This document shows positions 54,532 through 62,813 of a stretch of DNA of 64,000 bases, piece after piece. Position numbers and translations under genes: made by a program. The notes below the pieces were generated by a model. It was not told the DNA's origin and did not search any database. It was given only the letters and a program-made list of their open reading frames with translations. The stretch is from CAYVBE01 sp964572825 (GTDB lineage: Bacteria > Planctomycetota > Brocadiia > SM23-32). Position 1 is the stretch's first letter. Each line of letters opens with the position of its first letter. Where the stretch lies: the NCBI GenBank assembly GCA_964572825.1, contig CAZNGS010000015.1, forward strand, positions 1 through 64,000, read 5' to 3'.

Positions 54532-56943
54532 ATGTGTAAGTTTGTTTCGCTCCTGGTTTTCATGTGCTGTAGCCTGGCGGCGGTTCGGGACGTACGGGCC
54601 GCGACGCCGGGGGTGCTGACCGTTGAGCCGCCGACGCTGCACTGTGCCGGTTTTCACTGGGAAATCACCGGAGACGGCAACGAGAACGCCACGGCACGGA
54701 TCGGGTTCCGCAAGGTCACCGAATCCGAATGGCACCGCGGACTGGAATTCATGCGCGCGCACGCCGATGACCACGATTTCGTGGTGGGCAGTCTGTTCAA
54801 CCTGACACCCGGCACGGCTTACGAGGCGAGAATCACGCTCGTTGACCCGGACGGTGTTGAGGGCGAGGCGACGCAGACCGTGGAGTTCACAACACGGACG
54901 GAGCCGACACTGCCCGATGGCGGAACCACCTACCACGTCTACCCTCAGGCTTACACCGGGGCGAAGGCGCAGCCTGCCCTCGACGATTGGCGCGCGGCCC
55001 TGGCGGATGCGGAGGACTGCCTGCTGGAGCCCGGCGACACAGTGGCGATGCACGCCGGCGAGTACCAGCTTGCCCCGAACAACGACGCGGTAAGGACGCG
55101 CCCGGTCGGTGAGGTATCCACTGCCCCGAAGCCGCAGATGCCCGAGGACGGCACCACCTGGCACGTTTACCCCCTGGACTACAACGGCGAGAAAGAGGAA
55201 CCGGTCGTCAGGTTGAACCACTACGAGACGCCGATCCTGAACACGAACCGTGACGGCGAGCAGATCGTGAGGCCCGGCGACACGGTTCTCTTCCACGCCG
55301 GCACCTACAAGGTGGACAAGTACAACTACCGCGACCGGCTCTTCCAGGGCCCCAAGTGGGGCGTCTGGTGGTTTTGCCGCGGCGGCGAGCCCGGCAGGCC
55401 GGTGCTGTTCAAGGCCGCCGGCGACGGTGAGGTGGTCTTCGACGGCGACGGCAACTACGCCATCTTCGAACTGGCCGCCACACGGCACCTCTGGATTGAC
55501 GGTTTGACCTTCCGCAACGCGCTCAGCGGTTTCGTCGCCGCACACGACGGCTGGGACACGGCCGAAGGCCTGACGGTTACCAACTGCACCTTCACCGACA
55601 TCACCATGCCCGTCTACGCCGACACGGCGCCGAGGGACTGGCATTTCTCCCGCAACACAGGACTGAGGGTCATCCACTCCGGGCCCTGGCACCAGGCGTT
55701 CGGATCGATCGATGTCAACGTGGACGGCGAGCCGGGCAGGCCCGTGGTCATCCAGCCCGCCGGCGATGGCGAGGTCCTGATAGAGGGCGGCGATCACTAC
55801 GCCGTCTTCGACGTAACCCATGCCGATCACATCTGGATCAAAGACCTGAAACTTCGTAACACCGAGTGCGCGGTGCTCTGCGGTCTGTATCCCTTCGGGC
55901 ACGCGCCGGACGGCCTGATCGTCACCGGCCTGGAGGCCGAGAACGTGCGCATGGGCGTCTACGGCGACGAGAGCACCGGCGAGCGCTGGTACATCGCCGA
56001 TAACAAGTTCATCGGCCGGGGCGTGGGCGACATGAGCATGAACCAGCACGTCTCGCCGTTCGGCATCAACGTCTGCGGGCACGGCCACGTGGTGGAGCAC
56101 AATCACCTGGAGTGGTTCCAGGACGGGATTGACCTGGGCTGGTGGGACCGCGACACCAGCTACGAGCGCGGCGACTTCACCTCTTCGGTGGACGTCTACC
56201 GCAATTACGTCTTCGGCTCCGGCGACAACTCCCTGGAGGCGGACGGCTCGTATTTCAACGGCCGATTCATAGAGAACGCGTTCATCACCAACAATAGCCC
56301 TTCCACGCAGAGCACGCCCGGCGGGCCCTACTACTTCATCCGCAATGTTTTCTACAATGACAAGAGGGCCGACAGTACCTTCAAGCTGCCCCACTCGATC
56401 ATTGCGGTGCACAATGTGTTCGGCACCGCCCGCAGCCTGCGCTGGGGCGGCGGAAACCTGCGCTTCTGGAACAACCTGTTCGTCTTCACCCCGTCGAGAA
56501 AGCGGGGCGACGACAAAGCCAGGATCATCACCTACAAACAGCCCGAGCCCGGTGCCGCCAGCGACTACAACGGCCTGCGCCTGGTGCCGGAGGTGATGAA
56601 AGAGAAGCCGTTCGCCATGCGGCACGGCCGGGACATCACGGAGTATGCCACGCTGCAGGAGTACTCCGAGGCCACCGGGTTCGAGAAACACAGCATCCTG
56701 ATCCCCGGTTGGGAAGAGCTGTTCGTCAGCGTGCCCGAGCCGGACGGCGGGACCCGCTACCGCCTGGAGGGCCTGGACTTCCGCCTGAGGGACGGAGCCC
56801 CGGCCATTGACGCCGGGAAGGTGCTCCCAAACATCAACGATGATTTCAACGGCGCCGGGCCGGACATCGGCGCTATCGAGTTCGGGGACGAAGCCCCGCA
56901 CTACGGACCGCGAGTCAGGGAAAGGGGACAGGGGAATAGATAA
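54532..56943 (+). CDS. Secreted parallel beta-helix protein, two-module form (family copy F)
   Basis: An 803-residue exported protein, signal peptide VSLLVFMCCSLAAVRDVRA. Fn3-like domain at PPTLHCAGFHW (about 33) with GSLFNLTPGTAYEARITL. Paired units HVYPQAYTGAK and HVYPLDYNGEKEE precede two AAGDG/PAGDG modules (about 296 and 410). Tail LPNINDDFNGAGPDIG, then PHYGPR. Its architecture mirrors copy C at 42333 through the whole length, so the two are the most recent duplicates by layout. It shares one base (TAATG) with copy G downstream. Confidence 0.8.
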   Translation: MCKFVSLLVFMCCSLAAVRDVRAATPGVLTVEPPTLHCAGFHWEITGDGNENATARIGFRKVTESEWHRGLEFMRAHADDHDFVVGSLFNLTPGTAYEARITLVDPDGVEGEATQTVEFTTRTEPTLPDGGTTYHVYPQAYTGAKAQPALDDWRAALADAEDCLLEPGDTVAMHAGEYQLAPNNDAVRTRPVGEVSTAPKPQMPEDGTTWHVYPLDYNGEKEEPVVRLNHYETPILNTNRDGEQIVRPGDTVLFHAGTYKVDKYNYRDRLFQGPKWGVWWFCRGGEPGRPVLFKAAGDGEVVFDGDGNYAIFELAATRHLWIDGLTFRNALSGFVAAHDGWDTAEGLTVTNCTFTDITMPVYADTAPRDWHFSRNTGLRVIHSGPWHQAFGSIDVNVDGEPGRPVVIQPAGDGEVLIEGGDHYAVFDVTHADHIWIKDLKLRNTECAVLCGLYPFGHAPDGLIVTGLEAENVRMGVYGDESTGERWYIADNKFIGRGVGDMSMNQHVSPFGINVCGHGHVVEHNHLEWFQDGIDLGWWDRDTSYERGDFTSSVDVYRNYVFGSGDNSLEADGSYFNGRFIENAFITNNSPSTQSTPGGPYYFIRNVFYNDKRADSTFKLPHSIIAVHNVFGTARSLRWGGGNLRFWNNLFVFTPSRKRGDDKARIITYKQPEPGAASDYNGLRLVPEVMKEKPFAMRHGRDITEYATLQEYSEATGFEKHSILIPGWEELFVSVPEPDGGTRYRLEGLDFRLRDGAPAIDAGKVLPNINDDFNGAGPDIGAIEFGDEAPHYGPRVRERGQGNR

Positions 56944-58847
56944 TGCTCAAGAGGAATTCCCGTGTTCTGGCCGCTACGCTGCTCTTTTTGGTCTTCGCCT
57001 CTGTGACCCGGGCAGGTGACACCCTTACCCCCGGCGAGCTGGTGGTCGAGCCGCCCACGCTCATCTGCCTGGGGTTCGAATGGTACTTCCAGGGAGACGA
57101 CGACGGCGACGCAGTCTGCGACATCCAGTTCCGCAGAGCCGGCGAGGGCGAGTGGCGCCGGGGAATGCCGCTGCTTCGCGTGCCCGGCGAGGAGCCCAAG
57201 GAAAAGGGCTGGTATCAGAAGCCCATGTTCAGCGGCAGCCTCATCGACCTGGAGCCGGATACCGAATACGAGGTACGTCTCACCCTTACGGATCCAGGCG
57301 GGATCGAAGGGCAGTCGTCGAAAACCTTGAAAGTCCGCACCCGGGGCATGCCGAAACCGGACCCCGAGGGCGAGGTGCGGCACGTATATCCGCCCAAACC
57401 GCGCCACCAGGGACAACCCCAATACAACTCCATCGCCGCCGCCCTGCGGGGCCGCAACCTCGGCGCGCACGACGCCGGCAAGCTCCCGACGGACGACGCC
57501 GCCACACCCGGCACCACCATCCTCGTGCACGGCGGCACCTACAAGCCGAACCGCTACTGGTACCGCGATCCGATGGGCATGGTCCTATTCGGCTCGAACA
57601 TCCTGTCCGCCGACGGGACTCGCGAAAAGCCCATCTACATCAAGGCCGCCGGCGACGGCGAGCCGATCTTCGATTTCGATGGCAACTACTGCGGTTTCAA
57701 CGTCATGGGCGCCGACTGGCTGGTGTTCGACGGCCTGACCATCCGCAACACCGACATCGCCTTCATGGCCGGAATGTGGAACACCACGGGCTGCGTGGGC
57801 CTGACGGTGCGCAACTGCAGAATCGAGGACGTCAACAGCGGCGTGATCGGGTTTCACGGGCGGTGCCGGGAGTTCACGATCGCCGACAACGAATTCCACG
57901 GGCGCTACGAGCAGCAGGAGACGGTCGGAGAGGGCGCGCCCATGGTGTCGATGTACGGCGTCAACCTCTGCGGCGGAGGGCACGTGGTCTGCCACAACAG
58001 CTTCGAGCGTTTCTTCGACGTGATCGACGTCTGGACCGAGGGCACGCGTGACCCCAGTTTCCGATGCTGGGCCTACGATATCTACAACAACGACATCCGC
58101 TTCAGCCCTGACAACGCCATCGAGGCGGACGGCGGCTACACCAACATCCGCATCCTGCGCAACCGGTGCACCAACAGCGGAGGCATTGCTCTCTCCAATC
58201 AGAGACCGTCTCCCGGTCCCGTTTACTGGATCCGCAACGTGGTGGTAAATGGTGGCGGGGCGGCCTTCAAGGACGTGGCCGGCATCAGCGGGCTTCGCGT
58301 TTACCACAACACCATCTTTGCCCACTACACCATGAACTTCGGGATGCGCCACACCGACCACCGGAACAACCTGTTCATGGGGCCGCCGGAGGGCAGCGGC
58401 AGGCGCGGGCAGGAGAAGAAGTTCCTGAACGTGCAGCACAGGACCGAGGATTGCATCTTCGATTACAACGGCCACTGCGTGGGTCCGGATGCGGAGGGGC
58501 TGTTCCGCTACCGGGGTCCGCAGGGCCGGGAAATGACGGTGGGGTCCCTGGCCGAACTTGCGCAACGCACGCCCATCGCCCATCATGGTCTTTCGATACC
58601 GGGTCGGGACATCTTCGTGAAGGTCTCGCCCCCGGCCGCGCAGGAGGACGTGCGACGGCCCCTGTGGGATCCGGAGGCACAGGACCTGCGGCTGCGGCCG
58701 GCAAGCCTTCCGGTGGACAGGGGTGCCGTGATTCCGAATGTCAACGAGGATTTCACCGGCGTTGCGCCGGACCCGGGGGCCTGCGAAGTCGGCGCGCCCG
58801 CATGGCACTACGGTCCCCGCTCGGGTGGACGGGAACAGAGACGATGA
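56943..58847 (+). CDS. Secreted parallel beta-helix protein (family copy G)
   Basis: A 634-residue exported protein, signal peptide with LAATLLFLVFASVTRA. Fn3-like domain begins PPTLICLGFEW (about 37). One helix module: HVYPPKPRHQGQ, ILVHGGTYKPNRYWYRD, IKAAGDGEPIFDFDG, WLVFDGLTIRNTD, and EFTIADNEFHGR, followed by SPDNAIEADGGYTNIRILRN. The tail is IPNVNEDFTGVAPDPGA; PHYGPR is slightly diverged to WHYGPR. It begins at the last base of the preceding stop (TAATG) and ends with a 4-bp ATGA overlap into the lipoprotein, so translation is coupled on both sides. Confidence 0.82.
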   Translation: MLKRNSRVLAATLLFLVFASVTRAGDTLTPGELVVEPPTLICLGFEWYFQGDDDGDAVCDIQFRRAGEGEWRRGMPLLRVPGEEPKEKGWYQKPMFSGSLIDLEPDTEYEVRLTLTDPGGIEGQSSKTLKVRTRGMPKPDPEGEVRHVYPPKPRHQGQPQYNSIAAALRGRNLGAHDAGKLPTDDAATPGTTILVHGGTYKPNRYWYRDPMGMVLFGSNILSADGTREKPIYIKAAGDGEPIFDFDGNYCGFNVMGADWLVFDGLTIRNTDIAFMAGMWNTTGCVGLTVRNCRIEDVNSGVIGFHGRCREFTIADNEFHGRYEQQETVGEGAPMVSMYGVNLCGGGHVVCHNSFERFFDVIDVWTEGTRDPSFRCWAYDIYNNDIRFSPDNAIEADGGYTNIRILRNRCTNSGGIALSNQRPSPGPVYWIRNVVVNGGGAAFKDVAGISGLRVYHNTIFAHYTMNFGMRHTDHRNNLFMGPPEGSGRRGQEKKFLNVQHRTEDCIFDYNGHCVGPDAEGLFRYRGPQGREMTVGSLAELAQRTPIAHHGLSIPGRDIFVKVSPPAAQEDVRRPLWDPEAQDLRLRPASLPVDRGAVIPNVNEDFTGVAPDPGACEVGAPAWHYGPRSGGREQRR

Positions 58848-60127
58848 ACCGAAGCACGAAGCGAACATGGGTCGGGGCTGCTCTCTACCTGATTACATTC
58901 TTGCTGGCTGGATGTCACGAGCCGCTTGTTCAGGACGGAGTTCAGCGGGAGACGACGGTGACGAAAGAGCGAGACAAGCACCCGGGTCGCGTGTGGCTCG
59001 ACTGCGATTTCGGAGATCAGGAAGCCTATCGGCCCACCCGGGCCGGGGAACTTCCCGAGGGCTGGATGGACCGGTCCGGATGGGCAGGCGCACGGGTGAA
59101 CTACGAGTTTCGGCGTGAGGGGGGAGGGGGCTACCTGCACGCGGAGGGCGAGGGCGAGGACAAAGTCCAGTTCGCCCGGCCTCTTGACATGCGACTGGAC
59201 GGCCTGACGGCGCTGCGGATCCGCTTCCGGGCGCGCAGCGAGAGCAAAGCCGGTCTGCTTCTGGGGCTCCGACGGTGGGACCGGCCCGAACGTTCCAACG
59301 ACTTCTACGCCGCCTGCGTCCGAACGATCGATGAAGAATGGAGGGATTATGAGGTGTCCGTTCGGGGCGAACCCACGGACGGGGAGCTCGGTTTCTACCT
59401 GAACTTTGCGGCTCCGGGCAGCCTGGACCTGTCCCGCCTTTCCGTGGAACGCATGCCGCCGGCCGAACATACCCCGCCGACAGTGGTGCCGACGAGGCGG
59501 GAGCCCGCAGCGGTGGCGGCACACCGCAGGATGTGCCGCGAAGCGGCCGAACGGCAGCCGGCAGTGATTTTCTACGGCGACTCGATAACGGCGGGCTGGT
59601 CGCACCGGGGCAAAACGGTGTGGGAGGAGTGCATCGTGTCGCTGGACGCCATGAACTTCGGCATCGGCGGCGACCGGGTCGAGCACGTGCTATGGAGGGT
59701 GCAGAATTCCGGGCTCGGTACGGATTTCAGACCCCGGCTGATCGTGCTGCTGATCGGCGTGAACAACCTGTTCAGGATCAACAGCGTTCTGGATATTGCC
59801 GAAGGCATGCAGAAACTCGTGCACACGATCCGGGACAGATCACCCGACTCCCGGTTGCTGATCCTGGGCGTGTTCCCCTCGGGACAAAGCCCCGACATCG
59901 GCCGTCGCGATTTCACCCGGCAGCTCAACGAACGCTACGCGGAGTTGGCCGATGGGGAGACCGTGTTCTTTTTCGACTTTGGTGACCGGTTCCTTGAGCC
60001 CGATGGTTCCCTGCGCAAGGGTGTGACCGTGGACGGCACGCATCCCTCGGAGAAGGGCTATCGCATATGGGCTCGGAACGTCGTGCCCAAAATCCGAGAG
60101 ATCTTGAGCCTTGGAGGCGAGATGTGA
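58844..60127 (+). CDS. SGNH/GDSL-family esterase lipoprotein
   Basis: A 427-residue lipoprotein: lipobox LAGC with the acylated Cys at position 24. The N-terminal ~200 residues form a jelly-roll lectin-like domain (VWLDCDFGDQEAY, FRARSESKAGLLLGLR). The C-terminal SGNH hydrolase is complete: block I GDSITAGW (Ser about 246), block II Gly in FGIGGDRVEHVLWR, block III Asn in IGVNN, and block V DGTHPSEKGY (Asp/His about 397-400). It is like the PAF-acetylhydrolase 1B-type esterases. It likely removes acetyl or other ester groups from a polymer at the outer surface. Start overlaps the upstream stop by 4 bp. Confidence 0.87.
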   Translation: MNRSTKRTWVGAALYLITFLLAGCHEPLVQDGVQRETTVTKERDKHPGRVWLDCDFGDQEAYRPTRAGELPEGWMDRSGWAGARVNYEFRREGGGGYLHAEGEGEDKVQFARPLDMRLDGLTALRIRFRARSESKAGLLLGLRRWDRPERSNDFYAACVRTIDEEWRDYEVSVRGEPTDGELGFYLNFAAPGSLDLSRLSVERMPPAEHTPPTVVPTRREPAAVAAHRRMCREAAERQPAVIFYGDSITAGWSHRGKTVWEECIVSLDAMNFGIGGDRVEHVLWRVQNSGLGTDFRPRLIVLLIGVNNLFRINSVLDIAEGMQKLVHTIRDRSPDSRLLILGVFPSGQSPDIGRRDFTRQLNERYAELADGETVFFFDFGDRFLEPDGSLRKGVTVDGTHPSEKGYRIWARNVVPKIREILSLGGEM

Positions 60128-62115
60128 AGAAGATTGGTCGAGTCACGGTTGTTATCGCTTTCTGCCTTGCCGCGGGCGCTGCCCTGAACGCCGCCACATT
60201 CGTGCCGGGGGACATCGACGAACGGCCGGGCCCGAAGGTCTACATGCTGGGCAACAGCCACACCGACACCGTCCGCGAAGAACTGGCGGGCCTCGCGGCC
60301 GCCGCCGGGCACGAAGGTTTCGCCTACGGTACCCACACGATTCCGGGCGCCCCGCTACGCTGGCTCAGGGGGCATCCCAAGGACAGCTTCGAGGCTCTGC
60401 GCGGGCACGCGTGGGACGTTGTGACGCTCCAGTCATACAACAGCACCAATGAAGAGGAAATCCAGGCGGCCATCGCCTACGCGGGCGCGGCCCGAGAGGG
60501 CAACCCGGACGTGCGCATCATCATGTACTGCATCTGGCCGGGCGGCGAGAACTGGGACAATCCCGGGCTCGGGCGACGGGAAGAGTGGAACGAGGGCGTC
60601 ATGGCGCGCATTCGGCAGGCGCATCCTGGCATTGAGGTGCACGTCGCTCCCACCAGCCTGATCATCAGGCGGCTGGGGAACATGGCTGACGCCGGCCTGA
60701 TACCCGGCCTGACCAGCCGCCGCGACCTCTTCGCCGATCCCGGCCACATGGGACCGGTCGGAGCTTACGCCATTGATCTCGCTTTCTGCGCCATGATCTT
60801 CAACGAAACCCCCATCGGCTACCCCAGTGCCGTGCTGGAGGTGCGGGGTGGCCGGGCGGGGGACGAGGTCGCCTTCGATCTGGGCCGCGACACGGCGCGG
60901 CCCATCCAGCGGCTGGTGTGGGACACGCTGGCCGAATACGAGCACGACGGCGTGGACACCGGCATGGTCATCAACTCCGGCCACCTGGCCCCCGGCGTGG
61001 TCGGTCATGCCTACGACCAGCCCCTCCCGATCGTCAACGCCCCGGGCAGGCCGGAATGGACGATGGAGGAGGGCGAATTGCCCGCCGGACTGGAACTGCG
61101 GAAGGGCCGCATCACCGGCACGCCCACAGAGACGACGCAAGTGAGGCTGGCGCTCAAGGCCGAGGCGGACGGACAGACGGCACAGCGGGCCGTGAAGCTG
61201 ATCATCGGGGAGGACAGGCCGCTGGCCATCCCTCCGCAGGGCCTGCAGAGGGATGTGGCGCGCAATGAGTACATCTATCACCAGTTTGAGGCCGCGGGCG
61301 GTGTGGGGCGTGTTACCTGGAGCGTGGCCGAAGGCAAGCTGCCGAAGGGCCTCATGCTGGTCGATGGAGGTCTGCTGATGGGCACGCCCGGCGAGACGGG
61401 CAGCTTTCCGGTCACCATAGAGGCCACCGACCGACATCCGGCCGGCCCGCGCACGGCGACGCGGGAGTTTGCCTTCAACGTCGGCCCCGCCACGGGCGGA
61501 GTCTTGCGGGTCCGCCGGGTTACTCAGGAGTGGACTCAGGACGGTAAGCTCGACGAGCCGTTCTGGAAGCTGCACAACATTCTGACCGACGACCGCGGCA
61601 ACGAGGTGGCGCGGTTCGACGCGGTCTGGTACGGGGACCCCGAGAACCGCAGGCCGGAGAAGACGCGGCACCTGCTGCTCGCCCTCGAGGTCACCGGCCA
61701 AGGCAGCCATGCGCTGCCGCTGGAATCGGTTCACCTCTACCTCGACTGCCGCCACAACCGGGAGATCATTTACAACGAGGACGACCTGCACTACGTCGCG
61801 TTTCCCGGAGAAGACCGCGACGGGAACCGGGTTGTCGCGGACGAAGTCGTCCAGGGCTACAAGAGCGGGCGTCACTTCGATCAGGCGGGCGCCTTCAGCG
61901 ATGATGGCACGTGGCTGATGGAGGTCGAGGTCAGCCGCAAGGTCTTCGCCGGGCACGGCGTGCACACCACGTTCGGCCCGAACGTGACCTGCGGCTTCGA
62001 CCTGGCCGTCGGCAGCAGGGACGACGCCGACAGACGCGCTTACCTGTTCGGGAGTCCGGCGGCGGACAAGGACACCAGCGTCTTCGGCAGCCTCGTGCTG
62101 GAACCGGCTGATTGA
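60124..62115 (+). CDS. Exported SGNH-like protein with two putative Ig domains and CBM9-like C-terminus
   Basis: A 663-residue exported protein, GTG start at the upstream TGA with GGAGG nearby and signal peptide GRVTVVIAFCLAAGAALNA. The N-terminal ~250 residues resemble SGNH hydrolases: YMLGNSHTDTVREE has Ser in the block I position (GNS), TLQSYNS, and DLFADPGHMGPVGAY supplies a D-x-x-H-like pair. Two He_PIG-type domains follow (YDQPLPIVNAPGRPEWTMEE..LPAGLEL and the related ..KLPKGLML). The last ~190 residues (DGKLDEPFWKLHNI, HLYLDCRHNREI) look CBM9-like. An esterase or polymer-binding role is likely, with the Ser motif again diverged from GDS. Confidence 0.62.
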   Translation: MKKIGRVTVVIAFCLAAGAALNAATFVPGDIDERPGPKVYMLGNSHTDTVREELAGLAAAAGHEGFAYGTHTIPGAPLRWLRGHPKDSFEALRGHAWDVVTLQSYNSTNEEEIQAAIAYAGAAREGNPDVRIIMYCIWPGGENWDNPGLGRREEWNEGVMARIRQAHPGIEVHVAPTSLIIRRLGNMADAGLIPGLTSRRDLFADPGHMGPVGAYAIDLAFCAMIFNETPIGYPSAVLEVRGGRAGDEVAFDLGRDTARPIQRLVWDTLAEYEHDGVDTGMVINSGHLAPGVVGHAYDQPLPIVNAPGRPEWTMEEGELPAGLELRKGRITGTPTETTQVRLALKAEADGQTAQRAVKLIIGEDRPLAIPPQGLQRDVARNEYIYHQFEAAGGVGRVTWSVAEGKLPKGLMLVDGGLLMGTPGETGSFPVTIEATDRHPAGPRTATREFAFNVGPATGGVLRVRRVTQEWTQDGKLDEPFWKLHNILTDDRGNEVARFDAVWYGDPENRRPEKTRHLLLALEVTGQGSHALPLESVHLYLDCRHNREIIYNEDDLHYVAFPGEDRDGNRVVADEVVQGYKSGRHFDQAGAFSDDGTWLMEVEVSRKVFAGHGVHTTFGPNVTCGFDLAVGSRDDADRRAYLFGSPAADKDTSVFGSLVLEPAD

Positions 62116-62154
62116 CTGGGTTTTCCACCCCGGAACCGATGCGGAGGGGGAAAG

Positions 62155-62772
62155 ATGAGAGCCAGATTCGGACTGTGCACAATCTTGTTGCTGTTCGTTA
62201 CGCTGACCGTGGCCAATGCGGCCGAGGGCTGGACGCGCTTCCGCGGGCCGAACGGGTCCGGAGTGTCCAAGATAAGGGGCCTCCCCACCCGTTGGAGTGC
62301 GGACTCCAATATAGCCTGGAAAACGGAGCTGCCGGTGGCCGGCGTGTCCAGCCCGGTGGTGTGGGGGGATCGCATCTTTGTCACGGGCTACAGCGGCTTC
62401 GACCGCTGGCAGAGGTCAGAGGATTTCAGCGGGCTTAAGCTTCACGTCTTGTGTGTAAGCGCCTCGGACGGATCGACTCTGTGGCACAACGTGATCGACT
62501 CCGCGGGCAAGCGGCGCCGCGGCGGCTACGGCGGCACCCGGCATCACGGCTACTCCAGCGCCACGCCGGCCGTGGATGCGAAAGCCGTCTACGCTTCCTT
62601 CGGGCCCGACGGCGTCTCTGCCCACAGCCACGACGGCGAACGGCTCTGGGAGAGCAGCGTGGGCACCCGCACGGATTCGTGGGGCACCGCCTTTCCGGTG
62701 CCGCTGGACGGCGGCGGGCTGCTGCTGCGCAGCGATTGGGGGCTGTACTGCATAGGGCAGAGCACAGAATAG
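62155..62772 (+). CDS. PQQ-like beta-propeller protein with internal deletion, copy 2
   Basis: A 205-residue exported protein with signal peptide (GLCTILLLFVTLTVANA). It opens like the other two copies (WTRFRGPNGSG, SNIAWKTELPVAGVSSPVVWG), runs through ~180 residues of propeller, and then jumps at TDSWGTA to FPVPLDGGGLLLRSDWGLY, which in copy 1 is the last blade (CPVPLSDGRLILRSYWGVH) about 230 residues further on. The frame is kept, so an internal segment of about 0.7 kb has been removed in frame. A propeller missing four or so blades is unlikely to fold normally. Confidence 0.72.
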   Translation: MRARFGLCTILLLFVTLTVANAAEGWTRFRGPNGSGVSKIRGLPTRWSADSNIAWKTELPVAGVSSPVVWGDRIFVTGYSGFDRWQRSEDFSGLKLHVLCVSASDGSTLWHNVIDSAGKRRRGGYGGTRHHGYSSATPAVDAKAVYASFGPDGVSAHSHDGERLWESSVGTRTDSWGTAFPVPLDGGGLLLRSDWGLYCIGQSTE

Positions 62773-62813
62773 TCTGAGCCCAACACGATGGTTCACTTGA
62801 AAGAGCTGGAGAC

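Noticed and set aside
52251..56901. 770- and 869-codon minus-strand open frames opposite the PhoD-like and beta-helix copy F genes
   Set aside because: Same reasoning: antisense shadows of motif-bearing + strand genes.
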